DNA of 64,000 nucleotides from DASSUW01 sp963789005. Lineage in GTDB: Bacteria; Actinomycetota; Thermoleophilia; Solirubrobacterales; Solirubrobacteraceae. The stretch is taken from positions 1-64,000 of the forward strand of contig CAWBIZ010000002.1 of assembly GCA_963789005.1 (NCBI GenBank), written 5' to 3'. Position numbers and translations under genes: made by a program. Positions 34,158 to 43,279 of this stretch are shown piece after piece (position 1 is the stretch's first letter; each line of letters starts with the position of its first letter). Below the pieces are notes generated by a model. It saw only the letters and a list, made by a program, of their open reading frames with translations. It was not told the origin of the DNA and made no database searches.

Positions 34158-35681
34158 ATGGCGTTCTACGTCACCACCCCGATCTACTACGTGAACGCCG
34201 CGCCTCACCTCGGCCATGCGTACACGACGATCGGGGCGGACATCCTCGCCCGGCATATGCGCCAGCGCGGCGAGGACGTGTTCTTCCTCACGGGCACCGA
34301 CGAGCACGGCGAGCCGGTCGCGCAGGCCGCCGAGCGCGAGGGGGTGACGCCGAAGGAGCTCGCCGACCGCAACGCGCTCCGCTTCCAGGAGCTGATGCCG
34401 CGCATCAACGCCTCCAACGACTTCTTCATCCGCACCTCCGACCCCCGCCACGGCGAGCGCGTGCAGGAGGTGATGCAGCGCGTCCACGACAACGGGCACG
34501 TGTACAAGGGCCTGTACGAGGGCTGGTACTGCCCACGCTGCGCGGACTTCAAGACCGAGGCCGAGATCGGGCCCGACCAGACGTGCCCGATCCACAAGAT
34601 CCCGCTCGACCGCGAGCGCGAGGAGAACTGGTTCTTCCGCCTCTCGACGTTCCAGGAGCCGCTCGAGCGGCTGTACGCCGAGCAGCCGGAGTTCGTGCGC
34701 CCGCGCCACCGCTACAACGAGGCGCGCTCGTTCATCACCGGCGGCCTGCAGGACGTCTCGCTCAGCCGCTCGAAGGCCAACCTGACCTGGGGCGTGCAGG
34801 TCCCGTGGGACGACGACCACGTCTTCTACGTCTGGTTCGACGCGCTCCTGAACTACTACACGGCGCTCGGCTTCGCCCGCGACGGCGAGGACCTCACGCC
34901 GCGCTTCTGGCCCGCGAGCTACCACATGCTCGCCAAGGACATCCTCAAGTTCCACGCGGTCATCTGGCCGGCGATGCTGCTCGCCGCCGGGATCGAGCTC
35001 CCCGAGCACCTGTTCATCCACGGCTACCTCCTGATGAAGGACGCCAGCGGCACCGAGTTCAAGATGTCGAAGTCGCTCGGGAACGTGCTCGACCCGTTCG
35101 AGGTGATGGACACGTTCGGGACCGACGCCCTGCGCTACTACTGCTTCCGCGAGGTCTCGTTCGGGCAGGACGGAGGCGTGTCGACGATCACCTTCGGCGA
35201 GCGCTACGAGACCGAGCTGGCGAACGAGTTCGGCAACCTGGCGAGCCGCACGCTGGCGATGATCGACCGCTATCGCGACGGCACGGTGCCCGACGTCGAG
35301 CCCGACCCGGCGCTCGCCGCCGAGTTCGACGGGCTGCGCGAGGAGGTCTCCGAGTTGCTCGACCGGGCGGAGCTCACCCAGGCGCTCGAGCGCATCTGGC
35401 AGCGCGTGCGGCGGCTCAACCGCTACGTCGAGGAGCGCGCCCCGTGGCAGCTCGCGAAGGACGAGGCGAACGCGCAAGAGCTCGATCAGACGCTGCGCTC
35501 GCTCGCGGAGGGCCTGCGGGTGGCGACCGTCCTGCTCGCGCCGTACATCCCCGAGACCGCCGAGCGCCTGCTGAACGCGCTCGGCGCGCCCGAGCTCGAC
35601 CTCGCCGGCGCCGCGTTCGGCGCGCGTCCCGGCGGCGCGCGCGTGGAGAAGCTGCCGCCGCTCTTCCCCAAGCCGTCGTGA
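34158..35681 (+). CDS. metG: Methionyl-tRNA synthetase
   Basis: Class I synthetase charging initiator and elongator tRNA-Met, 507 aa. The HIGH motif is HLGH near 17-20, GTDEHGEPVAQAA follows, the CPRCADF...CPIH zinc-knuckle region is reduced, and the KMSKS motif is intact near residue 303. The C-terminal helical anticodon domain ends near LLNALGAPELDL; no EMAP/Trbp extension is present. It begins a tightly overlapped series with tatD, rsmA and ispE, a widely conserved gene order. Confidence 0.97.
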   Translation: MAFYVTTPIYYVNAAPHLGHAYTTIGADILARHMRQRGEDVFFLTGTDEHGEPVAQAAEREGVTPKELADRNALRFQELMPRINASNDFFIRTSDPRHGERVQEVMQRVHDNGHVYKGLYEGWYCPRCADFKTEAEIGPDQTCPIHKIPLDREREENWFFRLSTFQEPLERLYAEQPEFVRPRHRYNEARSFITGGLQDVSLSRSKANLTWGVQVPWDDDHVFYVWFDALLNYYTALGFARDGEDLTPRFWPASYHMLAKDILKFHAVIWPAMLLAAGIELPEHLFIHGYLLMKDASGTEFKMSKSLGNVLDPFEVMDTFGTDALRYYCFREVSFGQDGGVSTITFGERYETELANEFGNLASRTLAMIDRYRDGTVPDVEPDPALAAEFDGLREEVSELLDRAELTQALERIWQRVRRLNRYVEERAPWQLAKDEANAQELDQTLRSLAEGLRVATVLLAPYIPETAERLLNALGAPELDLAGAAFGARPGGARVEKLPPLFPKPS

Positions 35682-36427
35682 TCGACAGCCATACCCACCT
35701 CGACCGGGGGCCTGCGCCCGAGGCCGAGCTGGTGGCCGCCGCCCGCGACGTCGGCGTCAAGCGCATCCTCACGATCGGGGTCGACGAGCGCTCGCGCCGC
35801 GCGGCGCTGGCGGCCGCCGAGGCCCACGACGAGGTCTACGCGGCGATCGGCCACCACCCCAACAACGCGACCGGCTACCACGACGCCATCACCGCCGAGC
35901 TGCGCGAGCACGCGCAGCACCCGCGCTGCCTGGCGATCGGGGAGACCGGCCTCGACGACTACCGCGACTACGCGCCGCGCGCCGACCAGGAGCGCGCCTT
36001 CGCCGCCCACATCGAGCTCGCCCACGAGCTGCAGAAGCCGCTCGTCATCCACACCCGCGCCGCCGAGGACGACACGATCGAGACCCTCGCGACGGAAGCG
36101 CAGGGACTCGAGGTGATCCTGCACTGCTTCTCGATGCCCGACCGGCTCGACGAGTGCCTCGAGCACGGCTGGTGGATCTCATTCGCGGGCAACGTCACGT
36201 ACCCCAAGGCCGCCGACCTCGCCGACGCCGCCGAGCGCGTACCGCTCGACCGCCTGCTGGTCGAGACCGACGCGCCGTACCTCACGCCCCAGGCCGAGCG
36301 CAAGCACCGCAACCAGCCCGCCTACGTCGTCCACACCGCGCGCTTCGTCGCGGAGCGGCGAGGGATCGCGTACGAGGAGCTCGAGGCCGCGGTGGAGGCG
36401 AACGCGGCGCGGCTACTGGGCTGGTGA
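35678..36427 (+). CDS. tatD: TatD-family metal-dependent hydrolase/DNase
   Basis: TIM-barrel hydrolase of 249 aa. DSHTHLD near residues 3-9 is the HxH metal motif. GETGLDDYRDY, VIHTRAAEDD, HCFS and ETDAPYL follow in the order typical of TatD/YcfH. Family members act as 3'-5' DNases or hydrolases; the physiological substrate is uncertain. The GTG at 35678 overlaps the metG stop and its own stop overlaps rsmA (GTGA). Confidence 0.95.
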   Translation: MIDSHTHLDRGPAPEAELVAAARDVGVKRILTIGVDERSRRAALAAAEAHDEVYAAIGHHPNNATGYHDAITAELREHAQHPRCLAIGETGLDDYRDYAPRADQERAFAAHIELAHELQKPLVIHTRAAEDDTIETLATEAQGLEVILHCFSMPDRLDECLEHGWWISFAGNVTYPKAADLADAAERVPLDRLLVETDAPYLTPQAERKHRNQPAYVVHTARFVAERRGIAYEELEAAVEANAARLLGW

Positions 36428-37325
36428 GCGACCCCCCGGTCCAGCCGAGCCTGCGCCGCCTGCGCCAGTTCGGCATCCGCCCAAGCCGCGAGCTCGGCCA
36501 GAACTTCCTGATCGACTCGAACCTGCTCGACGTCGTCGGCCGCGCCGCCGCGCTCGAGCCCACCGACGTCGTGCTCGAGGTCGGCGGCGGCCTCGGCGTG
36601 CTCTCCGAGTACCTCGCCGACCGGACCGCCCACGTGCACGTCGTCGAGCTCGACCGGCGGCTCGAGCCGCCCCTGCGCGACGCGCTCGATGCACACCCGA
36701 ACGCCAGCCTCCACCTCGCCGACGCCGTGAAGCTCGACCTGGCGGCGCTCGACCCCGCGCCGAACAAGGTCGTCGCCAACCTGCCGTACGGCGTCGCCGC
36801 CGGGGTCATCCTGCGCACGATCGAGCAGCTGCCCGGCGTCACGACCTGGGTGGCGATGGTGCAGAAGGAGGTGGGGGAGCGGCTCGCCGCCGCGGCCGGC
36901 TCGCCGGCGTACGGCGTGCCGTCCGTGCTCGCGCAGCTGGCGTGCGACGTGCGCGTGCTGCGACCCGTGTCGCGCACGGTGTTCCACCCGGTACCGAACG
37001 TCGACTCGGTGCTCGTCGGGCTGACGCGCCGCGGCCCGGCGCCCGAGCCCGCACTGCGCACGCTGGTCCAGCAGGGCTTCGCCCACCGCCGCAAGGCGCT
37101 CGCCCGCTCCGTCTCGCTCGCCTCGGGAGCGGACCGCGACGCTCGCGACCGCGTCCGCGCGGCCCTCGAGGCGATGGGCCGGCCGCCCGACGCCCGGGCA
37201 GAGTCGCTCGCGCCCGGGGACTGGCGCGAGCTGCACGCTCGCATGGAGGCGCGAGCGACGAACCCACGCCCGGCGCGGCCGGCGGCCCGCTCCCACGCAG
37301 CGCCCAGCGGCGCGGGGGCCGCTGA
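36424..37325 (+). CDS. rsmA: 16S rRNA dimethyladenosine transferase, 3' end frame uncertain
   Basis: KsgA-type enzyme that dimethylates A1518 and A1519 of 16S rRNA. RPSRELGQNFLIDSNLLDVV, EVGGGLGVLSEYLA (SAM motif), VVANLPYG (motif IV, NLPY) and FHPVPNVDSVL are all present. The frame reaches the expected C-terminal region (GDWRELHARME near 37245) but has no stop there and stays open into ispE. A small shift would end it at the TGA of TGATG at 37323-37325, which couples to the ispE start; that end is adopted here. Confidence 0.9.
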
Positions 37326-38165
37326 TGCTGACCGCGAGGGCGCCGGGCAAGGTGAACCTGTCGCTCTTCGTGGGCGCGCCGCGCGAGGACGGGCTGCACC
37401 CGCTCGTCTCGGTCGTCCAGCCCGTGACGCTCGCGGACGAGCTGACGCTCGAGCCCGGCGGCAAGGTCGACGAGGTGCGCTGCCCCGGCGTCGACGGGCC
37501 GAACCTGGCCGGGCGGGCGCTTGCGCTGTTCCGGGAGGCAACCGGCTGGGACGCGGAGCCGCAGCGCCTGACGATCGTCAAGCGCATCCCGGTGGCGGCG
37601 GGCATGGGCGGCGGCTCGGCCGACGCGGCGGCGGCGCTGCGGCTGGCCGCCCGCGCGGCCGGCGGCGCGCCCCCGGAGCTCCTGCACGAGCTCGCGGTCG
37701 CGCTCGGCGCCGACGTCCCCGCGCTGCTGACCGGCGGCCGCGTGCTGATGACCGGCGCCGGCGAACACGTCGAGCGCCTGCCCGACCCCGAGCCGTTCGC
37801 GCTCGTCCTCGTGCCCAGCCGCAGCCGGGCTGTCGACCCCCGAGGTCTACGGCGCCTTCGACCGCGGCGGCCAGGCCCGCAGCGCGGCCGAGCTCGAGGC
37901 CCGCGCGGCGGCCGCACGCGCCGGCGAGTCGCCCCCAGCCGTCAACGACCTCGAGCCGGCCGCGCGCGAGCTCGCCCCCGCGGTCGAGCGCCCGCTCGCC
38001 GACCTGCGCGCCGCCGGCGCCACGGCCGTGATGGTCTCGGGCTCCGGGCCGACGGTCTTCGGCCTGTTCCCGACGCTCGCCGCCGCGCGCGACGCCGCCG
38101 AGTCGACCGGCGGGCTCGCCGCCGAGCCCGCGGGCCCGGCGTTCGCGGAGGTCGGTCCGGCATGA
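37325..38165 (+). CDS. ispE: 4-diphosphocytidyl-2-C-methyl-D-erythritol kinase, apparent frameshift near 37815
   Basis: GHMP-family kinase of the MEP isoprenoid pathway. APGKVNLSLFVG opens the protein. The phosphate-binding loop PVAAGMGGGSADAAAAL lies near 88-105, and LGADVPALLTGG follows. At about 37815 the frame changes by one base: the expected STPEVYGAFDRGG, PAVNDLEPAA and VMVSGSGPTVFGLF are all in the shifted frame, ending in TGA at 38165. The gene is normally essential where the MEP pathway is the only isoprenoid route, so a sequence error is the best explanation. Confidence 0.9.
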
Positions 38166-38184
38166 GGCGACGGGTGGTCGCGGC

Positions 38185-39750
38185 ATGAAGTGGAGCTGGC
38201 TGCTCGGGGCGCTGGCGGTCGCCGGCTTCCTGCTCGTCCGCCGCCACCGGCTGGGCCGCTGGACGCAGGCGGCGGGCTGGCTGGTCGTGGCCGGCGCCGG
38301 GGCGGTGGGCGTCGGGCTCGTGCAGCTGCCCAACCTCGAGGAGGTGTTCCTCGACGTCGGGCGCGCGCTCGGCCCCTGGACCTACCTCGTGGTCGGCATC
38401 CTCGCGTTCCTCGAGACCGGCGCGTTCGTCGGCCTGGTCGCGCCGGGAGAGACGACCGTGATCGTCGGCGGCGTGGTCGCCGGCCAGGGGGAGATCTCGC
38501 TGCTGGTCCTGATCGGCATCGTCTGGGCGTGCGCGGTGGCCGGCGACCTGGCGTCGTACACCGCCGGGCGCAAGCTCGGGCGCGCGTGGCTGCTGCGCCA
38601 CGGAGAGCGGCTCAAGATCACCGAGGACCGGCTGCACAAGGTCGAGGAGTTCTTCGAGAAGCGCGGCGGCCTGACGATCCTCGTCGGGCGCTTCATCGGC
38701 TTCGTGCGCGCCCTGGCGCCGTTCATCGCCGGCACGTCGAACATGCCGGTGCGCAAGTTCCTGCCCTACGACGTCCTCGGCGCCGGCGCGTGGGCCGCGA
38801 CCTTCTGCACGCTCGGCTACGTCTTCTGGCAGTCGTTCGACCAGCTGACGAGCTACGTCTCGCGCGGCCTGCTCGCGTTCGGCACCGTCGTCGCCGTCGT
38901 CGTGGCGATCGTCTACCTCGTCCAGCTCCAGCGCGATCCCGAGCGGCGCGAGCAGGTCCGTCGCTGGCTCGAGGAGCGCCAGGACCGGCCCGGCTGGCGG
39001 CTGGTCGTGCGGTTCGCCGGCCCGGCGTGGCGGGTGGCCGGCCGCCCGGCGGCGATGGTCGCCGGCCTCACCGCCCGCTTCGGCTGGAACCGGCTCACGC
39101 CCGGCAACCTCGGCCTCGAGCTGACGACGCTGCTCGCCCTGCTCGCGGTCGGCGGCTTCACGTTCTTCGTCTGCGGCGACATCGCTGCCGACGCGGGGGT
39201 CCCCCGGATCGACCGCGCGGCGGCGGACATCGCGGACGAGCTGTACGCGGAACAGCTGGTCGAGATCGCGCGCGTGGTCACGTGGCTTGGCGCCCTGCCG
39301 GTCGCCGGTGGCCTCGTGCTCCTGACCGCGCTCTGGTCAGCCGCGCACGCGCGCTGGCGGCACGCCGTGGCGCTCCTGGCCGGCTTCGCGCTCTGCTACG
39401 TCCTCGTCCACGTCACCAAGGCGGCCTACGGCCGGGCGCGGCCGTTCGACCCGTTGACGGACGCCGACCTGGCCGCGTACCCCTCCGGCCACACCGCGTA
39501 CGCGGTCGCCTGGGTCGCATGCGCGGTCGTCCTCGTCCGTGCGGGAACCGGCTGGGCGGTGCGCTTCGCGGCCGTGACGATCGCGATCGGGCTGGTGGTG
39601 GTGGTCGCGGTGACGCGCGTGTACCTGCGCGTGCATTTCCTCACCGACACCATCGGCGGCGCCGCGCTGGCCGGGGCGATCTGGGCGATTGTCGGCACGC
39701 TTGCGCTCGTCGCCGGCTACGTGCGCCACAATGCACGCCGAGCCGCATGA
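38185..39750 (+). CDS. DedA-family protein fused to a PAP2 phosphatase
   Basis: Multi-pass membrane protein of 521 aa. Residues 1-260 form a DedA/SNARE-associated domain (GAFVGLVAPGETTVIVGG near 78-95; FIGFVRALAPFIAGTSNM near 171-188), a family of lipid scramblase-like proteins. The C-terminal half is a PAP2 phosphatase with the three catalytic signatures KAAYGRARPF, YPSGHTAY and TRVYLRVHFLTD. This fits a polyprenyl or phospholipid phosphatase coupled to lipid transport. ATG at 38185 is used; a tiny frame MRRRVVAA ends across it. It overlaps the next gene (ATGA). Confidence 0.9.
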   Translation: MKWSWLLGALAVAGFLLVRRHRLGRWTQAAGWLVVAGAGAVGVGLVQLPNLEEVFLDVGRALGPWTYLVVGILAFLETGAFVGLVAPGETTVIVGGVVAGQGEISLLVLIGIVWACAVAGDLASYTAGRKLGRAWLLRHGERLKITEDRLHKVEEFFEKRGGLTILVGRFIGFVRALAPFIAGTSNMPVRKFLPYDVLGAGAWAATFCTLGYVFWQSFDQLTSYVSRGLLAFGTVVAVVVAIVYLVQLQRDPERREQVRRWLEERQDRPGWRLVVRFAGPAWRVAGRPAAMVAGLTARFGWNRLTPGNLGLELTTLLALLAVGGFTFFVCGDIAADAGVPRIDRAAADIADELYAEQLVEIARVVTWLGALPVAGGLVLLTALWSAAHARWRHAVALLAGFALCYVLVHVTKAAYGRARPFDPLTDADLAAYPSGHTAYAVAWVACAVVLVRAGTGWAVRFAAVTIAIGLVVVVAVTRVYLRVHFLTDTIGGAALAGAIWAIVGTLALVAGYVRHNARRAA

Positions 39751-39965
39751 TCGACGACACGACCTCCCTCATCGTCATCGGGGTGACGGCGGCCATCTCG
39801 CTCACCCTCTGGATCGCCCTGATCGCCGTGCCGGCATGGCGCTCGTACTGGCGCCTGCGCGAGCGGGTCCTGGCGCTCGTGATGAGCGTCTACGTGCTCG
39901 CCGCGTTCGTGCTCGCCGGGGCGCTGACCGGCGGCGTCGTGCTCTGGTACTACGACCGCCTGTGA
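39747..39965 (+). CDS. Small two-span membrane protein
   Basis: Unrecognised 72-aa protein with two hydrophobic segments (SLIVIGVTAAISLTLWIALI near 7-26 and LVMSVYVLAAFVLAGALTGG near 45-64) around a basic loop. It is overlapped at both ends (ATGA with the DedA/PAP2 gene, TGATG with the PucR-type gene), strong evidence that it is translated. It may assist the preceding membrane protein; that is inference from position only. Confidence 0.75.
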   Translation: MIDDTTSLIVIGVTAAISLTLWIALIAVPAWRSYWRLRERVLALVMSVYVLAAFVLAGALTGGVVLWYYDRL

Positions 39966-41215
39966 TGGGCGAGCCGATCCCCATCCGGCCCGAGCCGGCG
40001 GCTGCGGGCCTCGACGCGCTCGCCGAGATCACGGAGGCCGTCGAGTCCGGCCTCGGGCTGCCGGAGGTGGTGCGGGCGGCATCGCGCGCGCTCGGCGCGT
40101 CGCTCGTGCTGATGGACCGCTCGAGCGCGGTGCTCGCCGTCGCCGCGCGCTCGACGGCCGACGAGCGGGCGCTCACCGCCGACGCCCAGGGCGTCGTGAC
40201 GCACGAGCTGCGGGTCGGCGACGCGGTGGTCGGCAAGCTGCGGCTGCGCAGCCGGACGGGCGAGGCGCCGCCGGCGCTGCTGCGCGTGGTGACGATGCTG
40301 ATCGCGTCCGAGGTCGAGCGCGTGCGCGCGCCCGAGCGCGCCTCCGAGGCGGCGCAGGCCGAGTACCTCGGCGCGGTGCTGCGGCGCGAGGTGACCGACC
40401 GCGACGGCATCGTCGCGGGCGCGGCCGAGCTGGGCGTGGACATCGCCGCCGGAGCGGCGGTCGTCGTCGTGCGTGCGCACCACTACGCGCCGGCCGAGGA
40501 CGACTGGCGCAGCCGCGTGCTGGCCGCCGCCGAGCGCGCGGCGCGCGCGAGCGCCCCGGGCTCGCTGGCCGCGGTCATCGACACGCCGGCCGACAGCGCG
40601 GGCCACGTGGTCGTGATGCTGGGCGCGGGCGACGACGCCGAGGCGCGGCGGGTGGCGGCCGCCGTGGCGCGCGAGCTGCGCTCCAGCCTGCACGGGTTCC
40701 TGTTCGCGGTCGGCCACTCCCGGATCGCCACCGATCCCGCCGACCTCTACCGCGCCGGCAACGAGGCGCTGCTCGCCGCCAACGTCGCCGAGGGCGGCGC
40801 GGACGAGGGCGTGCTGGCGTTCGAGGAGACCGGCGCCTACCGGCTGCTGCTCCCCGCGATGAGCGAGGACCCGGCCGAGCTGCAGCGCTTCTTCGCCGAG
40901 ACCGTGCAGCCGCTCGTGACCTACGACGAGCAGTACGAGACCGACCTCGTGCAGACCCTCGAGACGTTCCTCGACGCCGACGCCAACGTGGCCGGCACGG
41001 CGCAGCGCCTCTACACGCACCGCCACACGATCCGCTACCGGCTCGAGCGGGTCCGCGACCTCACCGGGCTCGACGTGTCCTCGACCGACGGCCGCGAGAA
41101 GCTCGGCCTCGGGCTGAAGGCGATGCGGGTGCTCGGGATCGCCGCGCCGCGCGGCCCGGCCACCGAGGCCGGCGCCGCGGGCGGGCGCGTTCCGCGGGAT
41201 CCGAAGGACCGCTAG
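39965..41215 (+). CDS. PucR/CdaR-type transcriptional regulator
   Basis: 416-aa regulator. A GAF-like or PucR-like sensor region (about 15-125) is followed by a degenerate GGDEF-like middle domain. A C-terminal PucR helix-turn-helix carries the signature LVQTLETFLDADANVAGTAQ then LYTHRHTIRYRLERVRDLTGLD near 345-375. Such proteins usually activate catabolic or stress genes. The effector is unknown. The start overlaps the stop of the small membrane-protein gene. It is the last gene of this operon and converges with the acetyltransferase gene. Confidence 0.92.
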   Translation: MGEPIPIRPEPAAAGLDALAEITEAVESGLGLPEVVRAASRALGASLVLMDRSSAVLAVAARSTADERALTADAQGVVTHELRVGDAVVGKLRLRSRTGEAPPALLRVVTMLIASEVERVRAPERASEAAQAEYLGAVLRREVTDRDGIVAGAAELGVDIAAGAAVVVVRAHHYAPAEDDWRSRVLAAAERAARASAPGSLAAVIDTPADSAGHVVVMLGAGDDAEARRVAAAVARELRSSLHGFLFAVGHSRIATDPADLYRAGNEALLAANVAEGGADEGVLAFEETGAYRLLLPAMSEDPAELQRFFAETVQPLVTYDEQYETDLVQTLETFLDADANVAGTAQRLYTHRHTIRYRLERVRDLTGLDVSSTDGREKLGLGLKAMRVLGIAAPRGPATEAGAAGGRVPRDPKDR

Positions 41216-42414
41216 AAGATCTCCGGGCACCACGGCGCCCGGTCGCTCACGAACGAGCGGCTGACCGGGGCGAGCGCGCCGGCGCGCAGCTCTCGCACCC
41301 GGCCGGCGCGGGCGAGCACCTCGAGCGGGGTGGCGCCGAGGTACGCCGCGCCGACGTCGGCGGCGCCGAGCTCGAGCGCGGCGGGCAGAGACGTCCGCGC
41401 GCAGGTGGCCGTGCTCCCGTCCCAGCGCAGCGCCCAGCGGCCGGCGTTCCACGGGCAGACGGCGTCGGCGACCTCGATGACGACCTCGAACGGCTCGCCG
41501 TACGAGCGCTGGGAGAGCGCGCGGGGGAGGTCGACGACCCGCAGCCACAGCGCGTCGCCGACGTTGTTCGCCACCACCGCGCGCGCCTCGGCCAGCATGT
41601 GCGGCAGCGGCTCGTCGATCGGAGCGAGCTCCCACGTGACCGTGCGCGTGAGGTCGAGGCCGAGCAGGAAGCTCCAGATCGCCGCGTGGGCGTCCGGGTC
41701 GGTGCTCACGACCTCGCGCACGATGACCTCGCCCGTGGGCAGGCCGGTCTCGAAGCGCGGCTTGACCGCGAACAGCGCGTAGGCGGCGTCCTCGATGACG
41801 GCGGCGCGCAGCGGCTGAGCTCCCTCCCGGTCGCGCTCGGGATCGCGCACGCGGGTCTCCCACCAGCGGCCGTGGCGGTCGAGCATCCCCGGCACCACCG
41901 CGCGGACGGCCTCGTGCATCGGGCGCATCGCGTCGATGGCGTCGACGGGATCGTGGAGCGTGACCGGCATGGTCGGCGCGACCGGCAGCCGCGCCTCGCG
42001 CGTGGCGATCTCGAGATCGGCGGTGATGGTCGCCATGCCGTAGCCGAAGCGCCCGTAGATCGCCGACTCCGACGCCCACAGGGCGGCGACCGCCTCGCGG
42101 CCGCCCTCGTGGACGTCGGCGAGCTGGCGGCGCATGAGCGCCGTCAGCATCCCGCGCCGGCGGTGGGTGGGCTGGACCCCGACCATCGTCACGGCCGCGG
42201 CCGGCACGATCGCCCCGGGCACGGTCAGCTCGCGCGTGAAGATGCCGGCGGCGGCGACGATCCGCCCGTCGTCGCGGAGCACGAGCGTCCGCTCGGGCTC
42301 GACGTTCTTCGCGCGCGCCTCGACCTCGTCCGCCGGTATGACGTGGTGGAAGGCGAGGAAGACGGCCTGGACGAAGTCCTGCGTCTCGTCTGCGGCGATC
42401 GGGGCGGGATCCAC
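41212..42414 (-). CDS. Eis-like GNAT N-acetyltransferase
   Basis: Acetyl-CoA-dependent transferase of 400 aa. The N-terminal GNAT domain has VTMVGVQPTHRRRGMLTALM near 75-94, the acetyl-CoA loop (Q/R-x-x-G motif). A second GNAT-like region and a C-terminal SCP2-like part (ADVGAAYLGATPLEVLARAGRV) complete the Eis architecture, which in mycobacteria acetylates aminoglycosides and peptides. The C-terminal carboxylate of Eis enzymes is represented by terminal EIF. The GTG at 42414 stands 6 nt after a TAAGCT box. Confidence 0.9.
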   Translation of the reverse strand: MDPAPIAADETQDFVQAVFLAFHHVIPADEVEARAKNVEPERTLVLRDDGRIVAAAGIFTRELTVPGAIVPAAAVTMVGVQPTHRRRGMLTALMRRQLADVHEGGREAVAALWASESAIYGRFGYGMATITADLEIATREARLPVAPTMPVTLHDPVDAIDAMRPMHEAVRAVVPGMLDRHGRWWETRVRDPERDREGAQPLRAAVIEDAAYALFAVKPRFETGLPTGEVIVREVVSTDPDAHAAIWSFLLGLDLTRTVTWELAPIDEPLPHMLAEARAVVANNVGDALWLRVVDLPRALSQRSYGEPFEVVIEVADAVCPWNAGRWALRWDGSTATCARTSLPAALELGAADVGAAYLGATPLEVLARAGRVRELRAGALAPVSRSFVSDRAPWCPEIF

Positions 42415-42420
42415 CGCGGG

Positions 42421-42434
42421 AGCTTATGCATACT
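42421..42434. promoter_or_regulatory. Overlapping divergent -10 boxes around ATGCAT
   Basis: On the minus strand TAAGCT (42426-42421) ends 6 nt before the Eis-like GTG at 42414. On the plus strand CATACT (42429-42434) ends 8 nt before the phosphorylase ATG at 42443. The two are arranged about the palindrome ATGCAT, giving a compact bidirectional, leaderless-type promoter. Confidence 0.6.
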
Positions 42435-42442
42435 CCCGCGCC

Positions 42443-43279
42443 ATGCCGATCGCGATCATCACCGGCTCCGGGACCTACTCGCTGCCCGGGTTCGAGTCCG
42501 CCGACCCGGAGTCCGTGAGCACCGCCTGGGGCGACGCCCTGGTCACGCGCGGCGTGTTCGCCGGAACCGAGATCCTGCACGTCTCGCGCCACGGCGAGGG
42601 CCACCGCCGGCTCTCGAACGTGGTCACCCATCGCGCCAACATCGCCGCGCTCGCGCAGCTGGGGGCGAGCGCCGTGATCGCGGTGACGGTGTGCGGCGCC
42701 GTCGACCCGGACGTCGAGCTCGGCTCGGTCGTGTGCTTCGACGACCTGCACTTCCTCGCGAACCGGCTGGGCGACGGCCAGCTGTGCACGTTCTACTCCG
42801 AGCCGGGAGACCTCCGACGCGGGCACTGGATCTTCGAGGGCCCGTTCTCGGAGCCGCTGCGCGCCGCGGTGCTCGAGGGAGCGGGGGCGGCCGGCATCGC
42901 TGTCCGCGACGGCGGCGTCTACGGGCACGTGGACGGCCCGCGCTTCAACACCCGCGCGGAGATCCGCGGGCTGGCGGCGTGCGGCGTCACGCACGTCTCG
43001 CAGACGGGCGGCCCCGAGGCCGTTCTGTGCGGCGAGGCCGAGCTGCCGTACGCGCTGCTCGGGTACGCGACCGACTACGCCAACGGCGTCAAGGACGAGG
43101 CGACACCCGTGCAGACGCTGCTCGACATGATGGCCGCGAGCACGGAGACGTTCGCCACGCTGCTCGCGGAGGCCGTTCCCCGCGCGGCGGCCGCCGACCT
43201 CGCACCTGCTGGGATGGTCTACCGCTTCGAGGGCAGGGTTAGCGCACGACGCGCACGCTGGTGCGCGCGTCGCCGGTGA
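42443..43279 (+). CDS. S-methyl-5'-thioadenosine phosphorylase-like enzyme
   Basis: Purine nucleoside phosphorylase family, 278 aa. ITGSGTYSLPGFE opens with the phosphate loop. VSRHGEGHRRLSNVVTHRAN is the phosphate/ribose motif that, in MTAP, reads RHG...H..P...N.RAN. GVYGHVDGPRFNTRAEIR and SQTGGPEAVLCGEAELPYAL form the base site, with MTGMPE-like replaced by QTGGPE. Methionine salvage is the likely role, but another nucleoside substrate is possible. The last 15 residues overlap the convergent peptidase gene and may be out of frame. Confidence 0.85.
   Translation: MPIAIITGSGTYSLPGFESADPESVSTAWGDALVTRGVFAGTEILHVSRHGEGHRRLSNVVTHRANIAALAQLGASAVIAVTVCGAVDPDVELGSVVCFDDLHFLANRLGDGQLCTFYSEPGDLRRGHWIFEGPFSEPLRAAVLEGAGAAGIAVRDGGVYGHVDGPRFNTRAEIRGLAACGVTHVSQTGGPEAVLCGEAELPYALLGYATDYANGVKDEATPVQTLLDMMAASTETFATLLAEAVPRAAAADLAPAGMVYRFEGRVSARRARWCARRR

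Noticed and set aside
39950..42994. Leftward frame of about 1000 codons spanning three genes
   Set aside because: It runs antisense to the PucR-type gene and in a second frame through the Eis-like gene, so it is a compositional artefact.
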